A stretch of DNA of 64,000 nucleotides from an uncultured Planctomycetota bacterium (GTDB taxonomy: Bacteria > Planctomycetota > Phycisphaerae > Phycisphaerales > UBA5793). Position numbers and translations under genes: made by a program. This document shows, one piece after another, positions 42,516 to 50,527 of the stretch. The number at the start of each line of letters is the position of its first letter. Within the stretch, counting starts at the first letter, position 1. The stretch covers positions 1 through 64,000 of the forward strand of contig CAADHA010000084.1 in assembly GCA_900696685.1 (NCBI GenBank). Direction: 5' to 3'. The notes beneath the pieces are model-generated. The model was given only the letters and a program-made list of their open reading frames with translations, was not told where the DNA came from and did no database searches.

Positions 42516-42621
42516 AGGCCAGAAAACGCGCGCAAAAGGCCGCAATCCACAAAGGACTTGCAAATTGCAGACGGCGTTTGTATCGTCGTTTACGAGTTTC
42601 AGGTGGACCTTTGGTCGGAAT

Positions 42622-42661
42622 GGCATGCAAGAGGTCGAGGGTTCGACTCCCTTCGGCTCCA
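42622..42661 (+). pseudogene. 3' half of a tRNA-Ala gene, probable attachment site of the island
   Basis: From the anticodon loop onward the sequence reads as a tRNA: loop GGCAT, anticodon stem GCAAG, variable AGGTC, T-stem GAGGG, T-loop TTCGACT, CCCTT, acceptor CGGCTCC, discriminator A. T70 in the acceptor would give the G3-U70 pair that identifies tRNA-Ala. The bases before the loop (GTCGGAAT) cannot pair with GCAAG, and no 5' half exists within 100 bp. Integration into tRNA 3' ends leaves exactly such a fragment at one end of an island. CCA is not encoded. Confidence 0.65.
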
Positions 42662-42811
42662 GTTTGCGTCAGAAACTCTTTTCACTCACGTCTTGCACAG
42701 CCAAGACGAACGGGCGGCTTCATGTCGACTCGACGTGCGACCTCTCTGAGGGTTACGCCAAGCAGAACGCGGGCCAGGGCAATTAATTACGGCAGTTCTG
42801 GTCTATACAGT

Positions 42812-43486
42812 CTAGCGGGTGGATGATCGATTCCATTGCATCGCATCGGTGAGTGGTTTCTTTACCAGGTCCGGCACGCGGCAATTTTCGGCGGGATAAC
42901 CGACGGGGATGAGCAGGTAGGGCTTTTCATTCTCCGGGCGACGGCAGATGTCGCGCAGGAAATTCATCGGGCTGGGCGTGTGTGTAAGCGTGGCGAGACC
43001 GAGCTGGTGACACGCCATGAGAAAAAAGCCGGCGGCCAGGCCGGCGCTCTCGATCGGGTAGTAGTTCTTCACGCGGCGGCTGTCGATTTCCTCCCAGTCA
43101 ATACGAAAAATGACAACGAGCCAAGGGGCGACTTCGAGGAAGGGCTTTTTCCATGTGGTGCCGATGGGTTCAAGGGCGTCGAGCCATTCGCGGGGCATGC
43201 GATGGTCGTAGCTCTCCTTTTCTTCATGCTCGGCGGCGATACGGATTTCGCGCTTGATCGTGAGATCGTCGATGGCGACGAAGCGCCACGGCTTGCGATT
43301 CGCGCCGGATGGCGCACTGTGAGCGATGGCGATGGCCTGTTCGATGAGATCGCGCGGAACGGGCTTCGGCGAAAAGTCGCGGCAGCTTCGCCGCTGCTCC
43401 ATCTCGACCAGCAACTCACGGGCGCGGTGCACCTGCCACGTGGGATCGCGCGGTGTGAGGGTGTATGGAACGAGCTTGGGCGGCAA
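42812..43486 (-). CDS. nitroreductase family protein
   Basis: 224 aa FMN-dependent oxidoreductase. FMN-binding segments: RRSCRDFSPKPVPRDLIEQA near 30-50, SAPSGANRKPWRFVAIDD at about 58-75, and GLAAGFFLMACHQLGLATLT at about 150-170. The PSGANRKPW motif is typical of the iodotyrosine-deiodinase-like branch. The substrate is not predictable. The start appears to be TTG 43486, 11 bp from the inverted heptad element at 43498. It is the first chromosomal gene after the island end. Confidence 0.85.
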   Translation of the reverse strand: MPPKLVPYTLTPRDPTWQVHRARELLVEMEQRRSCRDFSPKPVPRDLIEQAIAIAHSAPSGANRKPWRFVAIDDLTIKREIRIAAEHEEKESYDHRMPREWLDALEPIGTTWKKPFLEVAPWLVVIFRIDWEEIDSRRVKNYYPIESAGLAAGFFLMACHQLGLATLTHTPSPMNFLRDICRRPENEKPYLLIPVGYPAENCRVPDLVKKPLTDAMQWNRSSTR

Positions 43487-43497
43487 GAGTAACCCTT

Positions 43498-43600
43498 GAA
43501 TGACGAATCACGAACTACAGAAGGGCAACGACCACAGGACCTGTGACCGTTGTACGGGCCCTCCCTCTTTCGTCATTAGTAATTCGACTTTCGACGTTTC
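43498..43600. repeat. inverted heptad-repeat element in the chromosome
   Basis: Left: GAATGAC, GAATCAC, GAACTAC (43498-43518). Right: GTCATTA, GTAATTC, GACTTTC, then GACGTTTC (43572-43600), the inverted pattern. The 53-base centre holds its own imperfect palindrome (CAACGACCACAGG / CCTGTGACCGTTG). It lies between the selenoprotein gene and the nitroreductase gene, ending at the selenoprotein stop codon. Confidence 0.65.
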
Positions 43601-43825
43601 TTACGCTTTCGGCTTGATCTGGTTGATCACCTCGTAGGGTTCGGGAAAGCGGCCTTCCTTGTGCTTGCTGAAGATCATTTTGCCGTCCACGACGACATCG
43701 AAGATACCGCCGCGGCCCTCGATCATCTGGGGCTTGACGCCGATCTCCTCCTCGATGAGCTCCGCCAAACTGGCGGCCTTGGGGAGGTAGTTTCACTGTA
43801 CGCAGTAGGTGATGGAAATCTTCAT
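43601..43825 (-). CDS. SelW/Rdx-family selenoprotein (Sec encoded by in-frame TGA)
   Basis: 74 aa including selenocysteine, read from ATG 43825 with GGAGG nine bases upstream. The sequence starts MKISITYCVQ, then TGA (43795-43793) as residue 11, then NYLPKAASLAELIEEEIG, a GRGGIFDVVVDGKMIFSKHK strand and GRFPEPYEVINQIKPKA to TAA. This is the complete thioredoxin-like Rdx fold with the redox motif CVQU in place of CxxC. A stem-loop 17 bases after the TGA serves as candidate SECIS. The function is probably a thiol/selenol redox reaction. The alternative, a Cys-to-stop pseudogene, is less likely because the rest is perfectly conserved. Confidence 0.8.
43762..43795 (-). promoter_or_regulatory. candidate bacterial SECIS element after the Sec codon
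   Basis: On the minus strand: TGA at 43795-43793, 16 bases, then CCGCCA GTT TGGCGG (43776-43762), a perfect 6-bp stem with a G-T-containing loop. The loop begins 22 bases after the TGA, similar to the spacing in known bacterial SECIS hairpins that recruit SelB. Confidence 0.6.
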
Positions 43826-43956
43826 CGTAACAGTCCTCCGACTCAGTTGGTTTCTCTTATTCTATCTCACAGCGCACGAATCGCCAAGTTTCACACCATC
43901 CGAGCCCGGAGCGCGAGCAACGGGTGGGACGCAGGGACCAGAGTAGGGAAATTGAG

Positions 43957-43993
43957 TTGCGGATTGGGGAACACTTCGAATGCGGAACGGGGT
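43957..43993. repeat. degenerate single-sided heptad repeat
   Basis: TTGCGGA, TTGGGGA, a 9-base interruption, ATGCGGA, ACGGGGT. Lies in the 219-bp gap between the selenoprotein gene and the end of pyrG. Weaker than the other copies. Confidence 0.35.
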
Positions 43994-44044
43994 AGGCCGA
44001 ATGAGCTTGGCGGTACTGGGCACCCGATTTAGAGAAGCGACGCG

Positions 44045-45796
44045 TCAGATTTCAACCGCGATGTCTGCCACTTGTGCGGGCTTTCTGCGTGCGACAGCCG
44101 CCTTGACGAGGCCAAGGAAGAAGGGATCGGGCCGCAGGGGGCGGCTGGTAAGCTCGGGGTGGGCCTGGGTGGCGATGAAGCAGGGGTGAACATCCTGCGG
44201 AAGTTCGAGAACCTGCATGATGGGGAAGTCGGGGGCCTTGCCTGAAAAGACGAGTCCGCCGGCTTCGAGCTTGTCGATGTAGCGAGGATCTACCTCGTAA
44301 CGATGGCGGAATCGCAGGCGAACTTCCGGTGCGCCGTTGAAGAGGCGCGAGGCGAGGGTGCCGCTTTTGAGCACCACGTCGTGGCCACCGAGGCGCATGT
44401 TGCCGCCGAGGCCTTCGATCTGCTTCTGCTCCGGGAGGATGTCGATGACCGGGTGCTTGCACTCGGCGCTGAATTCCGTCGAGCCGGCGCCGTCGAGGCC
44501 ACAGACGTTGCGGGCGAACTCGATGACGGCAAGCTGGAAGCCGTAGCAGAGGCCGAGGTAGGGCAGGCCGGTGGTGCGGGCATGGCGGATGCAGGATATT
44601 TTTCCTTCGACGCCGCGTGCACCGAAGCCGCCGGGGACGATGAGGCCGTCGAGATGGGCCAGACGATCGGCGACGTCTTCGAGGGGGATGTCGCTGACTT
44701 CGATCCAGTTGATTTCGACGGCCGCGCCGCAGCGTGCGCCGGAATGTTCGAGGGCTTTGATAACGGAGGCGTAGCTGTCGCGCACGCTCGTGTACTTGCC
44801 GGCGATGCCGATCGTGACGCGGGCGTCCACCTTTCGCAGCCGAGTGAGGTAGTCGTTCCACAGGGCGCGGGCTTTATCCTCGGCTTCGACGTGGACACGC
44901 TCCTGTATGCCGAGTATGTCCACCACGGCCTTGTCGAGGCCGGCCTCGCGGATCATCTCGGGGATGACATAGATGGATTCGCGGTCGTGCATGGAGAAGA
45001 CGCGGTTGAAGGGAACGCTGGAATAAAGGGCGATCTTCTCGCGGACCTTGTTTGAGACGGGCTGGATGGCGCGGCAGGCGATGATGTTCGGTTGAATGCC
45101 GCTCTGGAGAAGCTGCTTGATGCCGAGCTGGGCGGCTTTGGATTTCTGTTCGCCGAGGGCCGGTGGCTGGAGGACGTAGGTGAGAGCGACGAAACAGGTG
45201 CTGCCTTGGCCTTCCTCGAAGGCGAGCTGTCGCAGGGCCTCGATGTAGTAGGCGTTTTCCACGTCACCGACGGTGCCGCCGATCTCGATGAAAACCACGT
45301 CGGCATCGCTGGAGACTGCGAGCTGGCGGAGCTTGCTTTTTACTTCGCCGGTGACGTGGGGAATCATCTGCACATCGCGGCCGAGGTAGTTGCCGCGGCG
45401 TTCCTTCTCCAGCACGGCGGAGAATATCTGTCCGCTGGTGGAGAAGTTCATGCGGGTCATGTTCTGGTCGAGCATGCGCTCGTAGGTGCCGAGGTCCATG
45501 TCGCATTCCATTCCGTCGTCGAGGACGAATACTTCGCCATGGCGGAATGGGTTAAGCGTGCCCGAATCGAGATTCAGATAGCCCTCGAGCTTGATGGGTG
45601 CGACGGTGAGGCCCTTGTCCTTGAGGACGCGTGCGAGACTGCTGGCGAAGATGCCTTTGCCGAGGCCGGACATGACCGTGCCGAAGACGCCGACGTATTT
45701 TGTTTTTCCCGGCTTGTAACCGGGCGGCATCGGCGTATAGAACTCGGTCTCATCGGAAACGGCTGCCAGGGACGTGAGGGCATCTTGCGGGTTCAT
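44045..45796 (-). CDS. pyrG: CTP synthase
   Basis: Converts UTP to CTP using ATP and glutamine, the last step of pyrimidine nucleotide synthesis. 583 aa from ATG 45796 (GGAG upstream); the frame's longer upstream extension is rejected. Synthase part: KYVGVFGTVMSGLGKGIFAS and ECDMDLGTYERMLDQNMTR. Glutaminase part: GLPYLGLCYGFQLAVIEFAR with the catalytic Cys, and a C-terminal QAHPELTSRP with the catalytic His-Glu. About 40 residues longer than the E. coli enzyme, at the N-terminus (MNPQDALTSLAAVSDETEF). Diverges from the hydrolase gene. Confidence 0.96.
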   Translation of the reverse strand: MNPQDALTSLAAVSDETEFYTPMPPGYKPGKTKYVGVFGTVMSGLGKGIFASSLARVLKDKGLTVAPIKLEGYLNLDSGTLNPFRHGEVFVLDDGMECDMDLGTYERMLDQNMTRMNFSTSGQIFSAVLEKERRGNYLGRDVQMIPHVTGEVKSKLRQLAVSSDADVVFIEIGGTVGDVENAYYIEALRQLAFEEGQGSTCFVALTYVLQPPALGEQKSKAAQLGIKQLLQSGIQPNIIACRAIQPVSNKVREKIALYSSVPFNRVFSMHDRESIYVIPEMIREAGLDKAVVDILGIQERVHVEAEDKARALWNDYLTRLRKVDARVTIGIAGKYTSVRDSYASVIKALEHSGARCGAAVEINWIEVSDIPLEDVADRLAHLDGLIVPGGFGARGVEGKISCIRHARTTGLPYLGLCYGFQLAVIEFARNVCGLDGAGSTEFSAECKHPVIDILPEQKQIEGLGGNMRLGGHDVVLKSGTLASRLFNGAPEVRLRFRHRYEVDPRYIDKLEAGGLVFSGKAPDFPIMQVLELPQDVHPCFIATQAHPELTSRPLRPDPFFLGLVKAAVARRKPAQVADIAVEI

Positions 45797-46058
45797 GATC
45801 TGCTCCGATCCAGACGGCGACGTGAGGCGGGAGATCGAGCCGGATGAGCGATGGCGAACCGGCAACATCCCGACGCAGGCATTTGTAGATTGTAATCGGG
45901 CTGTCAAGCTCCGGCGAATCGCTGCGAAGTTATGTCGGCGGGGTTTATGGGGCGAGGGTGTGAAATCGGAGTTGCGGGACCGTTTTGCACGGGAGGGCCG
46001 CTGCGAGCCCGTCATTCGCAGCGGTCTTTTCCGACGACTGAAAGCAAGTGAGGGCGCC

Positions 46059-47435
46059 ATGTCGCAGGATCGACGAATTCTAACTCGCGCATGTCTCGCA
46101 TCCGTCGTGCTGGTCATCCTGGCGGCGATGCCGGGGATTGGATCGGACGAGACGCCCCGTAAAAAGCTCATCGAGAAGGCACGACGTTTCGTGAAGCAGC
46201 TTGCATCGGGGGACGTGGATCAGGCCGTATCGCAGTTCGACGCGAAGATGTCGGAGGTGCTGCCGCCGGACAACCTGCGGGCGCTCTGGCGGAATCTGGA
46301 GTCTCAGGCGGGCTCGTTCAAGTCCATGGGAGAGGCGCGGGTCAGTCGTGCAGGCGGATTCGACACCGTGTATCTGGACATGGCTTTTGAGCAGCACGCG
46401 TTGCGGTTCAAGATCGTCTTCGACAAGTCCGAACGGATCAGCGGCTTCTGGGTGGAGCCGGCGGCTTCGACCACGGGCCCATCTGCGGCGCCAGCCGCGT
46501 ACAAGCCGCCTTCATATGACAAGCCGGATCGATACAGCGAGGAACGCGTGAGCTTCGGGGAGGATCCGTGGATTGCCAAAGGCATCCTTACGCTGCCAAA
46601 TGGAGTGGAGCGCGCGCCGGCCGTGGTACTGGTGCATGGATCGGGACCGCACGATGAGGATGAGACGATTGGCGTGAACAAGCCGTTTCGAGACCTGGCG
46701 ACAGGGCTGTCATCGAACGGCATTGCGGTGCTTCGTTATCAGAAGCGCACGCACGCCTATCAACTTCGATTGGCGGCGGAAGGGCGGATCAGTGTTCGTG
46801 AGGAGGTCGTTGATGATGCGCTGGCGGCCCTGAAGTTTGTGCGGGCGCATCCGCGCGTTGATCCAGCGCGGGTCTTTGTGGTTGGGCACAGTCTGGGCGC
46901 CACGCTTGGGCCGCAGATTGCCCATGAGGACGGCAAGGTGGCCGGGGCCGTGCTCCTGGCGGGTACGGCGCGGGACCTGACGGATGTGCTGCTCGATCAG
47001 CTTGGTTACATCGCCTCGCTGCCGCTGCCGAACCAGGCGCAGAATCAGAAGATGTACGATGAGACGCTGGCGACGTTGATGAAGGTGCGCAACGGAGAGC
47101 TGGGGGACGACGCGACGGTGCTGAATGTGCCGGTGACGTACTGGAAGGAACTGAGTACGGCTGCGGAGCGCTCGCTGGAAATCGCGCGGGGCCTGTCGTG
47201 CCGGCTGCTGATTGTGAATGGCGGGCGGGACTACCAGGTGACGAAGAAGGATTACGATCTTTATCGTCGCGAGCTTGCAGCGCGGTCGAATGTCAGCTTC
47301 AAGTGGTTCAAGAACTGTAACCATCTTTTCTTTGCGGGCGAATCCATGAGCACGCCGCAGGAGTATGAGAAAGCAGGGCACGTGGATGAGGCGGTCATCA
47401 AGTATCTGGTGAAATGGATCACCAGGTCGAAATGA
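46059..47435 (+). CDS. exported alpha/beta hydrolase with DUF3887-like N-terminal domain
   Basis: 458 aa from ATG 46059; an upstream extension of the frame is rejected. Signal peptide (RACLASVVLVILAAMPGIGS). Residues about 35-130 form a DUF3887-like domain (KKLIEKARRFVKQLASGDVD). The hydrolase follows: oxyanion strand VVLVHGSGPHDEDET, nucleophile elbow VVGHSLGA, and the C-terminal catalytic His in NCNHLF. Probably a periplasmic esterase or peptidase of the dienelactone-hydrolase type. The 3' end is 12 bp from the convergent adenine deaminase gene. Confidence 0.85.
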   Translation: MSQDRRILTRACLASVVLVILAAMPGIGSDETPRKKLIEKARRFVKQLASGDVDQAVSQFDAKMSEVLPPDNLRALWRNLESQAGSFKSMGEARVSRAGGFDTVYLDMAFEQHALRFKIVFDKSERISGFWVEPAASTTGPSAAPAAYKPPSYDKPDRYSEERVSFGEDPWIAKGILTLPNGVERAPAVVLVHGSGPHDEDETIGVNKPFRDLATGLSSNGIAVLRYQKRTHAYQLRLAAEGRISVREEVVDDALAALKFVRAHPRVDPARVFVVGHSLGATLGPQIAHEDGKVAGAVLLAGTARDLTDVLLDQLGYIASLPLPNQAQNQKMYDETLATLMKVRNGELGDDATVLNVPVTYWKELSTAAERSLEIARGLSCRLLIVNGGRDYQVTKKDYDLYRRELAARSNVSFKWFKNCNHLFFAGESMSTPQEYEKAGHVDEAVIKYLVKWITRSK

Positions 47436-47447
47436 TGGGGGCGGGCA

Positions 47448-49199
47448 TCAGCTGCTGATCAGCGGGATCACCTTGAATTGTTCCACGTCGATCAGGCCCT
47501 GATTGGTCAGCTTCAGTTTGCCGATCACGGACAGACTCAGGAACGAGAGGGCCATGAAGGGCTGCTCCAGCGGACAGCCGAGATTGCGTGCGGCCTGACA
47601 CAGGGCGCGAAGTTTATCGGCGACGGCCTCGGCAGGTTCGTCGCTGACGAGACCGGCGATCGGAAGGGGAACCTCTGCCACGATTTGACCATCACTTGCC
47701 ACGACGAGGCCGCCCCGAAGCTTCACCAGCCGGACCGCGGCGGCGTGCATGTCCGCGTCGGACATACCAACCACGATGATGTTGTGAGCGTCATGCGCCA
47801 CGGATGAGGCGATCGCGCCGCAGCGCAGCTTGAAGCCGTGGACGAAGCCGTGGCTGATTTCTCCGCTGGCGCGATGTCGCTCGATCACGACCATCTTGGC
47901 CAGATCGCGAAGGCGGTCGGCCACGAGGCGTCCGCGGCTGACCGTCGCTGCTTCGATGCTCCGTTCGGTGTCGATGCGGTTTTCCAGCACATGAATGACA
48001 TGGATGTTCGGCGGGTTTGCCTCGTCGGCGCCGGCCGGCGCTGGGATTTCAAAGTCGGACGGTTCGATCCAGTGGACATCCACGCTGCTGCGAAGCGGGG
48101 CGCGGCGCTCGGCCTCGTGGATCGGGGCGATGCAGCGGCCGCCTTCGGCGACGAGCTGCCCTCGATGGAATGTGTGCGTGACGCGGAAGTCCTTGAGGTT
48201 GTCGACGATGGCGAGATCGGCACGATAGCCCGGCAGCACGGCGCCGAGATGGCGGAGTCCGAAGTAGCGGGCGGTGTTGTAAGTGCCGAGCCGAATTGCA
48301 AGGATCGGATTTACACCAAGACGGATGGCTTTGCGGATGGCGAAGTCGATCTGGCCTTCCTCGAGCAAATCGCGGACGTCTTTGTCATCCGTGCAGAACA
48401 TGAAGTGTTCGGCGGTGGCGGGAGTCACGAGCGGCAGCAGCGCTTCGAGGTTACGCGTCTGAGAGCCCTCGCGGATCATGATGAAGAGCCCGCGGCGCAA
48501 TTTCTCCCGGGCTTCGTCAGCGCCGACGCATTCGTGATCGCTCATGATGCCGGCGGCGGCGTAGGCCGTGAGATCGCGGCCTGCGACGGCGGGGGCATGG
48601 CCGTCGACGACGCCGTGAGCGACCATGGCGATTTTGTCGAGCACGTCCGGCTTCGCGGCGATCACGCCGGGGTAGTTCATCATCTCGGCAAGGCCGAGGA
48701 CCCAGGGGTTGGTGAGGAAGGGTTCGAGGTCTTCGGCGCCGAGTTCCGCGCCGGCGGATTCGAGCGGGCTGGCCGGCACACAGGAACTGAGCATGACGTA
48801 GACATCAATCGGAGCGTATTTCGCACTTCGCAGAACGAAGGAGATGCCTTCGGTGCCCATGACGTTTGCGAATTCGTGCGGGTCGGCGACGACGGCGGTC
48901 GTGCCGTGAGCCGCGACGACGCGGGCGAACTCCGGTACGGCGAGCATGGATGACTCGATGTGCACGTGAGCGTCAATCAGACCGGGGCAGACGTATTGAC
49001 CCTTGAGGTCGATCGAATGTGCCGCGGAATAGTCGCCGATTCCGACGATCCGGTCGCCGTAGATTGCGAGGTGGCCCTCCTGGATTTCGTGGGAAACGAC
49101 GTTGACGATGCGGGCATTGGTGAGGAGCAGATCGGCTGTTCGTCGGCCGGCAGCGACGTCGAGGAGGTCTTTGAGTGGTTTTATCGGCGGGTGCGGCAC
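47448..49199 (-). CDS. ade: adenine deaminase
   Basis: Converts adenine to hypoxanthine and ammonia in purine salvage. 583 aa, full length for the family. N-terminal beta domain with ADLLLTNARIVNVVSHEIQE, metal-binding DAHVHIESS near 77-85, FVLRSAKYAPIDVYVMLSSC, AGIMSDHECVG, and the C-terminal GGLVVASDGQIVAEVPLPIA. The amidohydrolase core with Fe or Mn centre is intact. Stands alone between the hydrolase and the ribosomal operon. Confidence 0.95.
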   Translation of the reverse strand: MPHPPIKPLKDLLDVAAGRRTADLLLTNARIVNVVSHEIQEGHLAIYGDRIVGIGDYSAAHSIDLKGQYVCPGLIDAHVHIESSMLAVPEFARVVAAHGTTAVVADPHEFANVMGTEGISFVLRSAKYAPIDVYVMLSSCVPASPLESAGAELGAEDLEPFLTNPWVLGLAEMMNYPGVIAAKPDVLDKIAMVAHGVVDGHAPAVAGRDLTAYAAAGIMSDHECVGADEAREKLRRGLFIMIREGSQTRNLEALLPLVTPATAEHFMFCTDDKDVRDLLEEGQIDFAIRKAIRLGVNPILAIRLGTYNTARYFGLRHLGAVLPGYRADLAIVDNLKDFRVTHTFHRGQLVAEGGRCIAPIHEAERRAPLRSSVDVHWIEPSDFEIPAPAGADEANPPNIHVIHVLENRIDTERSIEAATVSRGRLVADRLRDLAKMVVIERHRASGEISHGFVHGFKLRCGAIASSVAHDAHNIIVVGMSDADMHAAAVRLVKLRGGLVVASDGQIVAEVPLPIAGLVSDEPAEAVADKLRALCQAARNLGCPLEQPFMALSFLSLSVIGKLKLTNQGLIDVEQFKVIPLISS

Positions 49200-49292
49200 G
49201 ATGCCAACTCCAAGTGATATCTGTAGTTATAGCATAACCTTCACTGCGGGGCCAGGGATCAGGGGCCTAAGTCCCGGGATACAGGTCGGGTG

Positions 49293-49320
49293 TTGAAGGA
49301 AGCTGCTTTTCTGTTATGAT
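49293..49320 (+). promoter_or_regulatory. probable promoter of the rpsP-trmD-rplS operon
   Basis: TTGAAG (49293-49298), 16-base spacer, TATGAT (49315-49320), about 107 bases before the rpsP start. The 234-bp gap upstream of rpsP has no gene. Confidence 0.45.
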
Positions 49321-49433
49321 TTGTGATTCTCCGTCGCTTTCCGAGACGGGTTCGCCATCCGGTGATGCAGGGGCATCGGCGGGGATGGCTTCGTCGTCGG
49401 TACTATTAGGCAATACTGGAAGTTGAGGCATAC

Positions 49434-49688
49434 ATGGCGGTTACGTTGAGACTGGTGCGGCTGGGTCGTCGCAATCGGCCGTTCTATCGGTTGAGGGCTT
49501 CGGATTCGCGTTCAGCGGCGACAGGTCGGTTCATCGAGGAACTGGGCTTCGTCGATCCGTTGGAGAAGGATCCATCCAAGCAGGTCGTGCTGAAGCGCGA
49601 GCGCGTGGAGTACTGGCTCGGTCAGGGCGCGCAGACTTCCGACACGGTTCGGACTCTCCTGAAGAAGCAGGGCGTCGCGAAGAAGTAG
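49434..49688 (+). CDS. rpsP: 30S ribosomal protein S16
   Basis: 84 aa. Textbook S16 N-terminus: AVTLRLVRLGRRNRPFYRLR followed by ASDSRSAATGRFIEELGFVD; YWLGQGAQTSDTVRTLLKK near the C-terminus. Component of the small-subunit body. Head gene of the operon; trmD follows after 51 bp, without the rimM gene found between them in E. coli. Confidence 0.97.
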   Translation: MAVTLRLVRLGRRNRPFYRLRASDSRSAATGRFIEELGFVDPLEKDPSKQVVLKRERVEYWLGQGAQTSDTVRTLLKKQGVAKK

Positions 49689-49739
49689 TTGCAGAATCGC
49701 TCGTTGGATGGCACCCGCCGCGACGGGTGACGAAGCGTC

Positions 49740-50474
49740 ATGCGGATCGACGTGCTCACGCTGTTTCCCGAGGCGTGCGAACCGTTTTTTGGCGCGAGCA
49801 TGCTGGGTCGTGCCCGACAGGCGGGTCTGGTGGCGATCGCCTGTCACAACATTCGGGACTACTCGAAGGATCCGCATCGCAAAGTCGATGATCGACCCTT
49901 CGGCGGCGGCGCCGGCATGGTGATGATGTGCCAGCCGGTGATCGACGCGGTGGAAGCAGTGGAACAGATGGCGCCGATGGCGGCGGAGCGTGTGCTCCTA
50001 TCGCCGCAGGGCGAGCGCCTGACGCAGCGGATCGTGGAGCAACTGGCGGCATGTCCCCGGTTGCTCATGATTGCCGGGCATTACGAAGGATTCGACGAAC
50101 GGATTCGTCAGCTCTTGTCGCCGCGTGAGCTTTCCGTCGGCGACTATGTGCTTTCCGGAGGAGAAGCAGCGGCCATGGTGGTCGTGGATGCCGTCGTCCG
50201 GCTTTTGCCGGGCGTTCTGGGGCACGACGAGGCCACCGTGGAAGAATCCTTCAACGTGCGGCCCGACGGCGCCCTGGAGGGCGAGGCGCCTGTGTTCCTG
50301 GAGTATCCGCATTACACGCGGCCCCGGGAATATCGAGGGTTGGGCGTGCCGGAGGTCCTGCTTTGCGGTGACCATGCAAAGATTCGGGCGTGGCGGCTGG
50401 CCCAGGCCCGGGAACGAACAGAAAAGCGCCGGCCGGACCTTCTGCGACGCGCTGCGGAGGGGTTCGGCGAATAG
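49740..50474 (+). CDS. trmD: tRNA (guanine-N1)-methyltransferase
   Basis: 244 aa. Methylates G37 of tRNAs that read CNN codons, preventing frameshifts. The SPOUT trefoil-knot motifs are all present: MRIDVLTLFPEACEPFFGAS, DDRPFGGGAGMVMMCQPV, LLMIAGHYEGFDERIRQL, and SVGDYVLSGGEAAAMVVVDA. The C-terminal part (LEYPHYTRPREYRGLGVPEV) is typical. Standard operon position between rpsP and rplS. Confidence 0.97.
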   Translation: MRIDVLTLFPEACEPFFGASMLGRARQAGLVAIACHNIRDYSKDPHRKVDDRPFGGGAGMVMMCQPVIDAVEAVEQMAPMAAERVLLSPQGERLTQRIVEQLAACPRLLMIAGHYEGFDERIRQLLSPRELSVGDYVLSGGEAAAMVVVDAVVRLLPGVLGHDEATVEESFNVRPDGALEGEAPVFLEYPHYTRPREYRGLGVPEVLLCGDHAKIRAWRLAQARERTEKRRPDLLRRAAEGFGE

Positions 50475-50527
50475 GAACGAAGAACCGACTTGAGAATCGC
50501 CGACATTGAAGTTTTGGAGATCGTACG

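Larger units (their letters stand above)
42468..42811. other. intergenic region at the island end
   Basis: 344 bp with no plausible gene. It contains the palindrome at 42494-42515, the detached tRNA-Ala 3' half at 42622-42661, and about 150 bp of ordinary-looking sequence up to the end of the nitroreductase gene. Confidence 0.6.

Noticed and set aside
1-42661. Integrase, excisionase, retron or transposase genes in the island.
   Set aside because: None recognised on either strand; the integrase would have to lie outside the window.
42570-42661. A complete tRNA gene at the island end.
   Set aside because: The D-arm, 5' acceptor strand and 5' anticodon stem are missing; only the 3' half fits a tRNA.
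47838-48953. Rightward frame of 371 codons opposite adenine deaminase.
   Set aside because: Antisense shadow; composition mirrors the conserved enzyme on the other strand.
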